From: JADFNO01 sp965369945
Lineage (GTDB): Bacteria; Planctomycetota; Phycisphaerae; Phycisphaerales; SM1A02
Assembly: GCA_965369945.1 (NCBI GenBank)
Contig: CBDUST010000195.1
Location: 1 to 8,704 of the forward strand
Reading direction: 5' to 3'
Length of the DNA: 8,704 bases
A program made the translations under genes and the position numbers. The notes under the pieces were generated by a model. It was not told where the DNA came from. It worked only from the letters and a program-made list of their open reading frames with translations, and did no database searches. Shown here one piece after another: positions 1-6,764 of this stretch; the first letter of the stretch is position 1; the number at the start of each line of letters is the position of its first letter.

Positions 1-681
1 CTGTGGCCCGTGTCAAAACCGAGATTACCGGTGCGCGCAGCTCGATACCACGCGATGCAGAACTGGATCACGAGCACCGCGAAAGAGGCGGGTATTCGGA
101 AGCGAGTGTTTCCACACCTCTTCCGCTATTCCCGTGCCACGTATCTCGTCGCATCTGGTGCGCTCACCGAACAACAGGCGAAGAAGTTCTTTGGTTGGAC
201 ACCTGACAGCAAAATGCTCTCAACCTACGTGCATCTCGTCGACAAGGACGCAAATGACGCCATTCTTCGAATGTACGGGATTCAGCCGCAAGATGATCCA
301 TCAACGCAGTCCCAAGCTCGTCAGTGTGGGATGTGTCACGCTGCCAACCCTGGTGGATCGCGATTCTGTTATGGCTGCGGATGTGCGCTTGACGTAACTG
401 CGCCGGCCGAGGCGCAGGCCCGTGAAAAACAGGCAGAGGACGTGCTCGCTCAATTCCTTCGCAAGCGGCAAGTACGTGAACTCTTCAAACAGATGGTCCA
501 GGAGATGAACATCGACGGCATTGACAACGCGCGTCCGCGAGAAGTTCCTCCACGAGGGCGACCCACTGCGGCACTGGACACGGATGCTTCTCACGCAAGT
601 ACTCCTCGCTCTCCTTCCCACGCTGACGACGCTCGTCGGGTGCGGAAGAACTCACCGAATGATCATGGTTTTCAATCGTGA
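1..681 (+). CDS. Tyrosine recombinase/integrase, C-terminal part, with archaeal-type zinc ribbon (5' end outside window)
   Basis: The frame is open from the window edge, so only the C-terminal catalytic part and tail are visible (226 residues). Numbering from the first visible codon, HLFR (39-42) supplies the box II histidine and arginine, GW (65-66) stands where many recombinases have GH, and Tyr76 in STYVHL is the expected nucleophile that forms the 3'-phosphotyrosyl DNA link. After the catalytic domain, Cys109, Cys112, Cys123 and Cys126 form a CxxC-x10-CxxC zinc ribbon, then a charged helical tail. The HLFR, FFGW, YGI and zinc-ribbon order matches archaeal XerD-like integrases; this is from memory of the family, not a search. 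A GTG at 10 could be called as a start, but it would cut through the catalytic domain, so the gene surely begins upstream. It converges with the Orc1/Cdc6-like gene 38 bases away, suggesting one mobile or integrated element. No attachment site was seen. Confidence 0.85.
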   Translation: MWPVSKPRLPVRAARYHAMQNWITSTAKEAGIRKRVFPHLFRYSRATYLVASGALTEQQAKKFFGWTPDSKMLSTYVHLVDKDANDAILRMYGIQPQDDPSTQSQARQCGMCHAANPGGSRFCYGCGCALDVTAPAEAQAREKQAEDVLAQFLRKRQVRELFKQMVQEMNIDGIDNARPREVPPRGRPTAALDTDASHASTPRSPSHADDARRVRKNSPNDHGFQS

Positions 682-719
682 CCACCTGCCTCGCTTGGGC
701 CTTCCTCGTTTTCGTTTCT

Positions 720-1745
720 TCATTCGCTCACCTCCAGGAATCGCACGTTGCGCCGTCCAGGTCCCGCTCGCTCTTTCAGCAATCGGTTGGCGATGAGCTG
801 CTGTTTGTAGTGCGTGAACGTCCGACGCGCCATCGGTTCCATCTCGTGTTTGCGTGCCTCTTCTCGATATCGTTTCCAGAGTTCCAGCGTGCTGATGACG
901 CCGGCGTCCTTGACGAGATGGTGCAACAGCCGATGCTGCTCCGAGAGGGACTTGAGCGCGTAGCGCCGGCGCAGACTGCTGGTCGATCGCAGCCCCTCCT
1001 CGATATCCGCGGACCGGATCTGCGAACCCCGGCCCTTGTCCGCTCGGTATACTGCCGCCCGGAGGGTCTGAATAGCGACGCGGGCATCACCGTTGCTCTG
1101 CGTGGCGATGACTTCAAGGTCGTTGCGGCACCACGCCTCTGGTTCGAGGCTTTGCTGTGCTCGGGCTTCAAGAATCTGGACCAACTGCTCGACGCTGTAC
1201 GCGGTGAATTTAAGGAAGAACGGCAGCAACCGCGACTTGACACGGGGATCGAGCTCCAGGTAGCCCTGGCGACTCTGGCTGAGGGCAACGACCCCCGAAT
1301 GATCCAGACGGGCTAGGTTGTAGAGCGCAGCGTTTCGCTCTTTGAGAAACATCTGATCCACTTCGTCGAGAACGATGACCAGACGCTGGTCCTTGGCGAT
1401 CCGACCCAGACGGTCGAACTTGAACGAGACATCTCGCATCTCCGCGACCAGTGCCCGCAACTCTTGGAAGACGGTTTCCAGTACGGCGTAGAAGGTCTGG
1501 GCGCTCCAGCAGTTGACGTACGCGGTCTTGATCTGCTGATCTTCGAGCTGCCCGAGCAGTTTGCGGACGCTTGATGTTTTCCCTGATCCTGGCGGGCCAT
1601 GGACCCAGAGATGGTTCGGCCGCCACTCCTTGCTCCGTGGAGCGACGTGTTCCAAGAGTTCTTTCAGTTGCGCTTCCCGACCTGGAAACGCGGCGGGGAG
1701 GAACTCCTCGGAGAGAGGCTTGGTGTCCGTCACGATCGACGGCAT
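720..1745 (-). CDS. Orc1/Cdc6-family AAA+ ATPase with C-terminal winged helix
   Basis: The predicted protein has 341 residues and the full order of an archaeal Orc1/Cdc6 initiator: Walker A GPPGSGKT (50-57), Walker B LVIVLDEVD (122-130), a sensor 1 strand (GVVALSQS, 151-158), a DPRVKSRL segment (166-173) with the likely arginine finger, sensor 2 GDARVAIQTLRAA (219-231) and a winged-helix DNA-binding region (about 265-341). Relatives bind origin repeats and load the MCM helicase; here a role in replicating or maintaining an accessory element is an inference. The length is a little under the usual roughly 400 residues for archaeal members. The start is uncertain: ATG at 1745 begins the conserved N-terminus, with GGAGG about 16 bases upstream. 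ATG at 1760 is possible, but GGAGGA nearly touches it. GTG at 1784 is a third option. It converges with the integrase gene. A simple AAA+ regulator is an alternative, but sensor 2 and the winged helix argue for Orc1/Cdc6. Confidence 0.85.
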   Translation of the reverse strand: MPSIVTDTKPLSEEFLPAAFPGREAQLKELLEHVAPRSKEWRPNHLWVHGPPGSGKTSSVRKLLGQLEDQQIKTAYVNCWSAQTFYAVLETVFQELRALVAEMRDVSFKFDRLGRIAKDQRLVIVLDEVDQMFLKERNAALYNLARLDHSGVVALSQSRQGYLELDPRVKSRLLPFFLKFTAYSVEQLVQILEARAQQSLEPEAWCRNDLEVIATQSNGDARVAIQTLRAAVYRADKGRGSQIRSADIEEGLRSTSSLRRRYALKSLSEQHRLLHHLVKDAGVISTLELWKRYREEARKHEMEPMARRTFTHYKQQLIANRLLKERAGPGRRNVRFLEVSE

Positions 1746-1830
1746 GAATGCTGCGACCATTCCTCCAGGTTGGCGGTCGCACACTTAAAGGATGCGGGAG
1801 GGCGCTGCCGGACGTGCCGTCAGGGCTCGT

Positions 1831-2010
1831 CGACTTGTCCTTGATCGCAAGCCGTCCTCGCTGATCCTCGTTGAAGCAGAGTCGCCTGCCGCCGTGGAGT
1901 TCCGGCAGAACGCGAACTCGCTCCTGCAAGAACTAAGTCTCCTCGCGTTGCTCTTGATTCAGTCCTCCAGCAATCGCGAGCAACAACATCTGAACTGGTG
2001 TGGTCAGCAT
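1831..2010 (-). pseudogene. Remnant of IS transposase N-terminus (integrase-core type), interrupted by TAG
   Basis: Reading leftward from ATG at 2010, the frame gives MLTTPVQMLLLAIAGGLNQ and further residues up to EET. A TAG follows (1933-1935), then the same frame resumes with FLQERVRVLPELHGGRRL, CFNEDQRGRLAIKDK. I recognise this as the start of the integrase-core transposases common in Planctomycetota and relatives. Their N-terminus reads roughly as a hydrophobic M-L-T-T-x-V-Q segment, then LxEENRVL, then GGRRL, then DDQRRRLAVKGK. The stop sits just before the LQEE-like motif, and similarity ends near 1831; after that the frame only shadows the upstream region of the Orc1-like gene. The catalytic DDE part is absent from the window. 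The gene is dead: a short 5' piece with an internal stop. Terminal inverted repeats were not found. The identification is from memory of the family. Confidence 0.6.
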
Positions 2011-2188
2011 GCCCCCAACGTACCGTTCCAAGCACCGCACCGCCGACTCCAGTTAGCCTCTCCGCCACGCCCTCATCTCCTGATCTGTCCACGACTTACA
2101 TATCGGCTGAGACTTGGAACACGACGCGAAGGGCCGCCTGATGTTCGCGGCTGAGTCTTGGACCCATGCTGAAGAGGCAATGGCGCGC

Positions 2189-2509
2189 CTAGTCTTCGTC
2201 TAGTGACTCACGCCTCTCTGCAGCGTCGGCATGACGATCCGGCTGAACGAGCAGGTCGGGGCCATCGAGTGTTCGCAGATGATCGAGGACGAGAATGTGA
2301 ATCGGTGATCCCGGCGCATCTTCTTTGAGCATTTGATCCACCCGCTCCAATGTGGCCTTCGTAGCGAGGAACTCGGTATCAAGGCTTTCCTCAAGCCGCT
2401 GTGCGATCTGATCACGGAACCACTTCAGGAGTGAGCGGTAGTCGGCGTGATCGAACCAGGAGCCTGACGATCTGGATGCCCTAGCACACCCAGCCCGCTC
2501 GTAGAGACT
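2189..2509 (-). pseudogene. Start-less fragment resembling the C-terminal tail of the adjacent Ser/Thr kinase
   Basis: The minus-strand frame is open from after a TAG (2510-2512) to a TAG at 2189-2191, with no credible start codon. Its middle reads KATLERVDQMLKEDAPGSPI, then HILVLDHLRTLDGPDLL. The kinase tail reads EATLDRVHQMLEEDAPGSAL, then HFLVLEHLLLLYGPDLL. The DNA is similar too: a 19-base stretch at 2307-2325 recurs exactly at 2689-2707. The part before this (GSWFDHADYRSLLKWFRDQ) has no counterpart in the kinase. The fragment therefore looks like the end of a paralogous kinase or sensor gene whose front was lost, rather than a recent exact duplication. It lies 64 bases past the kinase stop codon on the same strand. 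Synonymous-looking differences and a kept frame suggest it was coding until fairly recently. A 13-base near repeat (2105-2117 and 2149-2161) lies between it and the transposase remnant. Confidence 0.65.
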
Positions 2510-2573
2510 CTAACCTGTTGAAATAGGCCACGGCTGGAAGGTGGACTGAATATCAGTACCCCACGCGATCGAC

Positions 2574-4742
2574 CTATTCTCGAAGTTTATCGAGATGTTG
2601 GTCAATCTCATCGAAACTCTCGGGCTGATTGAGAAGATCTGGACCGTAGAGTAGAAGTAGGTGCTCAAGAACCAGGAAATGAAGCGCAGATCCCGGCGCA
2701 TCTTCTTCGAGCATCTGATGAACGCGATCGAGTGTGGCTTCGGTCGCATGCAACTTGTCGGCTGCCACGGGCGCATCTGCTGAAGACGCCGCGTCATCTG
2801 CCAGTTGTCTCGTAACGACACACGCTTGCATCGCTTGCAGATGATCCAACCACGGATCGTCAGGCGCGAGAATCGCCTCCCATTTCGCATAGTTCTCACG
2901 GAGGATCGGCCCCGCTTCGATGTAGTTCCCGTCCTTGATCAGCCAGAGCCCGAGGGCGCTCTCCCATTCGAGCGCAGTTTTTGTACTGCCCCGACCGCGT
3001 GCCTTTTCTAGCTCGAGAAGATCTCGCACAACCTCGATACGCAGATTCCACAGTTCGAATCCGGTCATATCCACGCCAAAACCAAGCACTGTCGGTCCGT
3101 AGAACCACTCACTAACCCAAATGCTCGGTAACAATTGCTCACCAAGACCTTGCTCTTGAGCCTGTCTCAATGCGGCTGCGAGCAGTTTTCCCTTCAAAAG
3201 GTATTCGTTTCGAGTCTGCTCTTCAACCGTTACGCGAGCGTTAACCACCGCGACGCCAAATCCTACAACGCCGCCGCTGATCGCTAGCGCAATGACCAGA
3301 AGCGTCAATGCAGCAATGGCTGGCTTGCGCCGAACCCACAACGATAATCGGCGGGTGATTCGGGGTTGGGTCCAAACGATGGGTTCGCGGCGCAGCCATG
3401 CGTCGAGATCGTCAGCAAGTGCTGCGGCCGAGCTGTATCGATTACCGGGATCGACGGCCATGGCCCGACCTACGATCGCCTCGAGCTCACGATCGGCCTG
3501 GGTACAAGTGGATGGTAGTGATGGAGGCTCGGTGCGCCCGTTTGCCGGATCGTGTGTCTGTCGGATCGCTTCGGGTGTGGACCCGTTTGGAAGTTGCTTT
3601 GTCAACAACCAGTAGAGGATCCCTCCCAACGCGTAGATGTCGGAAGGGATCGTCAACGCCCCGGACTCCACGCGATACTGCTGCGGTGACATGAACGCTA
3701 GATTCCCAATCGGCTCCTGTTCACTTTCCTGCGATTGGTGTAGTTCCTGTCGGCGATCCGCACGGATGGCCGCACCGAAGTCGGCGACCTTCGGCGCTTC
3801 ATCGGCCGTCATGATGATATTGGTCGGCTTGAGATCACAGTGCACGAGACCGGCCATGTGTGCAGCATGAACACCTCGGGCAATACAGGAAGCAAGACGT
3901 ACCGCTTCTCGCACCGTAAGCGGATCCTTTCGGCGACGGATGTGCTTTCCAAGATCTCCACCATCCACAAACTCATAGACGATGAAGTCCTCGTTGTCGT
4001 TGGAAACACCGCGATCAAGAACGCGAACCACGTTTAGATGGTCAATGCGCCGCGCTTTGGTGGCTTCGTCAATGAGGTGCTGGCGCATCCATGGCAGGTG
4101 GATTTCCCCGGGAAACACTTTGATCGAGACTCGGGCCGGATGATCTTCTTCGGAAAGCTGTCGATCGATAGCGAGGTAGACCTGGCCGAACGCACCTTCA
4201 CCCAGTAGCTCCAGCAGTTCGTAGCGGGAGACACCATCTGCGGTTAGCGGACCAAAGTCACCGGGTAGCTCCTTGAGACTAAACTGCGCAGCCTGTTTTC
4301 GAACAGTCATCGTTGACCAGACCGCGTTGTTCAGTGCAGCGGCCTCGCGGATCGGCACCTCAAGATCAGGGTGTGACGAAACCAACTCTTGCGTTACGTG
4401 GTTGTCTGCACGCCCCGTCTTGGCCAGGGCCCGCAATGACATATCGATGGCTGCGTCCAGCGCATCAGGTTTGGTGGGCAAATCCGGGACAGCGTCAATG
4501 TAACGATCGAGGTTCACCGACCTGGCCAAGCGGATTCGCAGGCGCCCGTCGGCCTCAATCAGGTCCGCGAGCTTCGCGTCGTCGTCAATATTGATGTGGT
4601 GGAGAATCTGGACGAAGGTCGGATCGGACGCTTCGCCGCAATACAGCACTTGCAAGTCGGCGATCAGCGAAAAGTCGTGGGCAATCACCGGTCGAGTTCC
4701 ACGAGGAGGCGTTGCAGGAGTTTCGATTTGATCCCCTGCCAT
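2574..4742 (-). CDS. Membrane-anchored Ser/Thr protein kinase (planctomycete type)
   Basis: This 722-residue protein has an N-terminal region of unknown role (1-170) and a Hanks-type kinase domain (about 174-450). Kinase motifs are the glycine loop GEGAFGQV (181-188), the ATP-binding Lys208 in VSIKVF, the catalytic loop HCDLKPTN (301-308; Asp303, Lys305, Asn308), DFG (321-323) and SDIYALGGILYWLL (367-380). HCD replaces HRD, and MSPQQ stands at the APE position. One membrane helix (about 474-500) follows, then an extracytoplasmic half of about 220 residues that probably senses a signal. ATG at 4742 is chosen because AGGAAG lies just upstream; the longer frame would need a TTG start and reach far back into the sigma gene. 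The start overlaps the sigma factor gene by 58 bases, so the two are likely translated in a coupled way. Planctomycetes often pair such kinases with ECF sigma factors; phosphorylation of the sigma factor is the inferred link. Confidence 0.88.
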   Translation of the reverse strand: MAGDQIETPATPPRGTRPVIAHDFSLIADLQVLYCGEASDPTFVQILHHINIDDDAKLADLIEADGRLRIRLARSVNLDRYIDAVPDLPTKPDALDAAIDMSLRALAKTGRADNHVTQELVSSHPDLEVPIREAAALNNAVWSTMTVRKQAAQFSLKELPGDFGPLTADGVSRYELLELLGEGAFGQVYLAIDRQLSEEDHPARVSIKVFPGEIHLPWMRQHLIDEATKARRIDHLNVVRVLDRGVSNDNEDFIVYEFVDGGDLGKHIRRRKDPLTVREAVRLASCIARGVHAAHMAGLVHCDLKPTNIIMTADEAPKVADFGAAIRADRRQELHQSQESEQEPIGNLAFMSPQQYRVESGALTIPSDIYALGGILYWLLTKQLPNGSTPEAIRQTHDPANGRTEPPSLPSTCTQADRELEAIVGRAMAVDPGNRYSSAAALADDLDAWLRREPIVWTQPRITRRLSLWVRRKPAIAALTLLVIALAISGGVVGFGVAVVNARVTVEEQTRNEYLLKGKLLAAALRQAQEQGLGEQLLPSIWVSEWFYGPTVLGFGVDMTGFELWNLRIEVVRDLLELEKARGRGSTKTALEWESALGLWLIKDGNYIEAGPILRENYAKWEAILAPDDPWLDHLQAMQACVVTRQLADDAASSADAPVAADKLHATEATLDRVHQMLEEDAPGSALHFLVLEHLLLLYGPDLLNQPESFDEIDQHLDKLRE

Positions 4743-5368
4743 CGCTTCCTGACCGCAGTCGGCGCCAAGTCGACACAGTGAGCAATTTGAGTAAAAGGTG
4801 AACCCGCCAGCCAAAACGAAAGAATCTGCTTGTCGGTTTTGTCGTGGATCTGGGCCATGGCCTTCTCGAGTTCCGCCTCGAACCCATTGTGCCCGCGACG
4901 CTCCGCTTGGCGCAGCCGATTCAGTAGCTCTTGAGAGAACTGGCTGTCCTCGGCTTCGACTCTTTGCAAGCGACGAAAGATCCGCGATTTTTCGATCACG
5001 GCGTTGTCGGCCATGCGCACTACCAGCGCCCAGAGCTGTGCCTCACTGACGGCTTCGAGCTTCCCGGATCGAACGTAGGAATCGAGCCTCCGCCCGATCG
5101 TTGAGAGGATATCCAACGAGTCAAAGAGGCGCCGCATCGACGGATTGAGCTTACCTCGGATGCGCCGTCTGATTCGAGAGCCATAGCGAGTCATGAAGGT
5201 CGCAGCGGCATCACGGTCGCCGCCGCGCATTTCTTCGATCAACTTCACGAGATCGTCGCTTGCCTCACCACGGGTTTCGGCGCTCGCCCATTTCTGGTTT
5301 TGAGCGTCGTCGGTAGGAGCGTTCCGAACGCCCGCTTGCTGCAATTTACGCGAGTGTTTCAGACGCAT
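4685..5368 (-). CDS. ECF-type RNA polymerase sigma factor
   Basis: The 227-residue protein has a sigma-70 region 2-like segment (about 36-130: SDDLVKLIEEMRGGDRDAA, then FDSLDILSTIGRRL and ALVVRMADNAVIEKSR) and a region 4 helix-turn-helix (about 170-222, with SPFTQIAHCVDLAPTAVRKR as the DNA-binding part). It should direct RNA polymerase to a small set of promoters. The layout is that of planctomycete sigma factors encoded beside Ser/Thr kinases; no anti-sigma gene is visible, which fits control by the kinase instead. ATG at 5368 is chosen because GGAGG (plus-strand 5376-5380) lies seven bases upstream; a frame extension to 5479 has no comparable site. The first 30 or so residues are polar and basic and lie before region 2, with unknown role. 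It is the first gene of a two-gene operon with the kinase. Region 2 is divergent, so family placement is by pattern, and its promoter is not clear. Confidence 0.78.
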   Translation of the reverse strand: MRLKHSRKLQQAGVRNAPTDDAQNQKWASAETRGEASDDLVKLIEEMRGGDRDAAATFMTRYGSRIRRRIRGKLNPSMRRLFDSLDILSTIGRRLDSYVRSGKLEAVSEAQLWALVVRMADNAVIEKSRIFRRLQRVEAEDSQFSQELLNRLRQAERRGHNGFEAELEKAMAQIHDKTDKQILSFWLAGSPFTQIAHCVDLAPTAVRKRWQGIKSKLLQRLLVELDR

Positions 5369-5509
5369 CGGCCTGCCTCCGTCACGCGTCGAGGACGAAT
5401 TCCAGCTTTTGCCCTCACATAATCGCCCGAGTGATCGCTTTCCACCTTCGTTGGGCCGGCAGTGAGCCAGCCCCGGCAAGCCTTGGCCAAACCCAATGGA
5501 GGAAGCGGC
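5369..5509. promoter_or_regulatory. Divergent intergenic region between sigma factor and hypothetical gene
   Basis: The 141 bases separate two outward-facing genes and must hold both their start signals. Strong ribosome binding sites sit at each edge: GGAGG for the sigma gene (minus strand, 5376-5380, seven bases from its ATG) and GGAGGAAG for the plus-strand gene (5498-5505; GGAGG ends seven bases from its ATG). A G/C-rich stretch with partial inverted repeats (about 5452-5497) lies nearer the plus-strand gene. I could not identify convincing -35/-10 boxes in either direction, which would be expected if an ECF sigma factor reads its own promoter. Confidence 0.5.
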
Positions 5510-6193
5510 ATGAAATCAGGCTACCTATATAAGTGTAACAGTTTTGGAGACCCCAAGTTCAAAAAAGGGGCTAGTTTAGGGCCCAATTCTCCAACGTCTT
5601 TTTGGTCGACTCAGGGGGGTTCGACACGGATTCGCAAAGGCTGTTTAGCGGCCGGGCGGATCATGCCGTTGACAGCCATAGCCTTGTGCTTAGGTTTCAC
5701 CGGCCTTGACGGCACTGGGGACGCACCAACAGAAGAACTCGGACAAGGGGCTCCGATTGTTACGGCCACGGAGTATGGTGACATCGGTCCGGTCGCAGAC
5801 TTGCTAAGCGATATTCTCGACATCATTGATGCGATGTTGAAGGCTCTCGAAGGCGCGGAGGACGAGACGGAGAGCGCCTGGTCCAGTGAAGGAGGATCGG
5901 GCCAGATCGCAACCGCCACGCTTGCGGTCTACCTCAATAGCGCAGAGGCGGACATCGATCAGATTCTCGACGGGAATCAATACCCCAGCCTGACGCCTGT
6001 AGATGCAGGTGACATCGATCCGACCGTGTTTCCGCTGACGTTGTCGGAGCACGCAAGCACGTGCGTAGAGGCGGCCCAGCAAGCCTATGACGAATTGTTG
6101 TTCCCAGTAGTAAACCACGAGTTCGTAGGAACGAAGCTCAAGACGATCAAAGCACTCCTGCCGGAGTACCGGGCACTTGCGGGCATCGAGTAA
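5510..6193 (+). CDS. Hypothetical acidic protein, possibly exported
   Basis: I do not recognise this 227-residue protein. The start at 5510 rests on the strong site GGAGG (5498-5502) seven bases upstream. Residues 1-50 are polar with many Lys, Ser, Gly and Phe/Tyr and are encoded by DNA visibly richer in A and T than the rest. A hydrophobic stretch (MPLTAIALCLGFTGL, 52-66) follows and could be a signal or membrane segment. If so, an internal ATG at 5663 would give a more normal signal peptide but has only a weak ribosome site (GGCGGA). The remainder is acidic and mostly helical in look, with EYGDIGPVADLLSDILDIID, a Glu/Ser/Gly-rich linker, then DAGDIDPTVFPLTLSEHAST and a final helix ending LPEYRALAGIE. 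It is divergent from the sigma/kinase operon and could be its target or the signal partner; that is only an inference. An intrinsic terminator follows at 6378. Confidence 0.65.
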   Translation: MKSGYLYKCNSFGDPKFKKGASLGPNSPTSFWSTQGGSTRIRKGCLAAGRIMPLTAIALCLGFTGLDGTGDAPTEELGQGAPIVTATEYGDIGPVADLLSDILDIIDAMLKALEGAEDETESAWSSEGGSGQIATATLAVYLNSAEADIDQILDGNQYPSLTPVDAGDIDPTVFPLTLSEHASTCVEAAQQAYDELLFPVVNHEFVGTKLKTIKALLPEYRALAGIE

Positions 6194-6377
6194 GGGAACT
6201 AGCGAGGAAGCTGCGTCTGTCGGACTGCCGATGACATCGGATACTTAGCGGTTGTATGTTCGGCGCGTGATCGCGTTCAAAGGGAGCGGCCTCGCTGAAA
6301 CGAGTGCCGACTAGAAGTTTGAGGTGATCCTTGGAGGTTGACCAGCCTCCAACGGCGAGTTCAGTCAGATCCGGGAA

Positions 6378-6415
6378 GGGCTGGGGCGGAGTTTGTCTCC
6401 GCGTCGGCCCTTTTT
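6378..6415 (+). terminator. Rho-independent terminator
   Basis: A stem of about 14 pairs with one mismatch and two G-T pairs is formed by GGGCTGGGGCGGAG and CTCCGCGTCGGCCC, with a five-base loop (TTTGT). TTTTT follows directly at 6411-6415. It would end transcription of the hypothetical gene at 5510-6193, after a 3' untranslated stretch of about 185 bases. Confidence 0.85.
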
Positions 6416-6571
6416 ACATGCGCGTAATGACGGTTTCTTGTAGCGGCTCTACGGTTTGGCACCGTCGCACGGCCGTCAGATGGCGATCCACGAGACCCGT
6501 TGGCTGATGTCCCCTGACGGTTGTACGACGTCGTTGAATCGAGCCTATACCCATCCCGTTTAGAGGCGTGA

Positions 6572-6621
6572 CCTCCTGGAAGTTCGGGCGGCGACCGCCG
6601 TAGCCCCTCCAGAAGGTTTTT
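6572..6621 (+). terminator. Branched hairpin followed by T5, terminator-like
   Basis: An outer stem pairs CCT-C-CTGGA (6572-6580) with TCCAG-A-AGG (6608-6616), interrupted by one mismatch. It encloses an inner G/C hairpin, GGCGG (6587-6591) with CCGCC (6595-6599), flanked by GGGC and GCCC. TTTTT follows at 6617-6621. It lies about 140 bases before the ArsR-type gene. It could end a short transcript starting within 6420-6570, act as a leader attenuator for the regulator gene, or be a back-up of the terminator at 6378. The roles cannot be told apart from sequence. Confidence 0.45.
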
Positions 6622-6764
6622 GCGGAAAGTCGAGGCTTTCCACTCACACGCGTTCCGAATGGACCGCTTTCCTTGTGGGGGGGGTGCGCTCCCACTCGAC
6701 CCAGACTGTCACGTTCAGCATCGCTACGACAATCGATCCCCGTTCCGTGCCTGTCGGCCTGACC

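Larger units (their letters stand above)
6194..6764 (+). other. Gene-free stretch with hairpins and two terminator-like structures
   Basis: No credible gene lies here. After the stop codon at 6193 there is a perfect 6-base dyad CCGATG-A-CATCGG (6228-6240) and a 7-base hairpin TTGGAGG/CCTCCAA (about 6331-6352). Two terminator-like structures follow and are listed separately. Between them, TTGTAC (6521) and TATACC (6546) could be a weak promoter with a long 19-base spacer. Further on are a hairpin GGAAAG/CTTTCC (6624-6641) and a run of eight G (6677-6684) closed by GTGGG/CCCAC. The open frame that reaches back to a GTG at 6675 is treated as leader, not protein. Confidence 0.5.

Noticed and set aside
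1792..2154. Plus-strand open frame of 120 codons
   Set aside because: It overlaps the transposase remnant on the other strand, has no ribosome site and gives no recognisable protein; it is the opposite-strand shadow of decayed DNA.
2105..2161. 13-base direct repeat GGCTGAGWCTTGG at 2105 and 2149
   Set aside because: A short pair with one mismatch in decayed sequence; no matching boundary features to call it a target duplication or attachment site.
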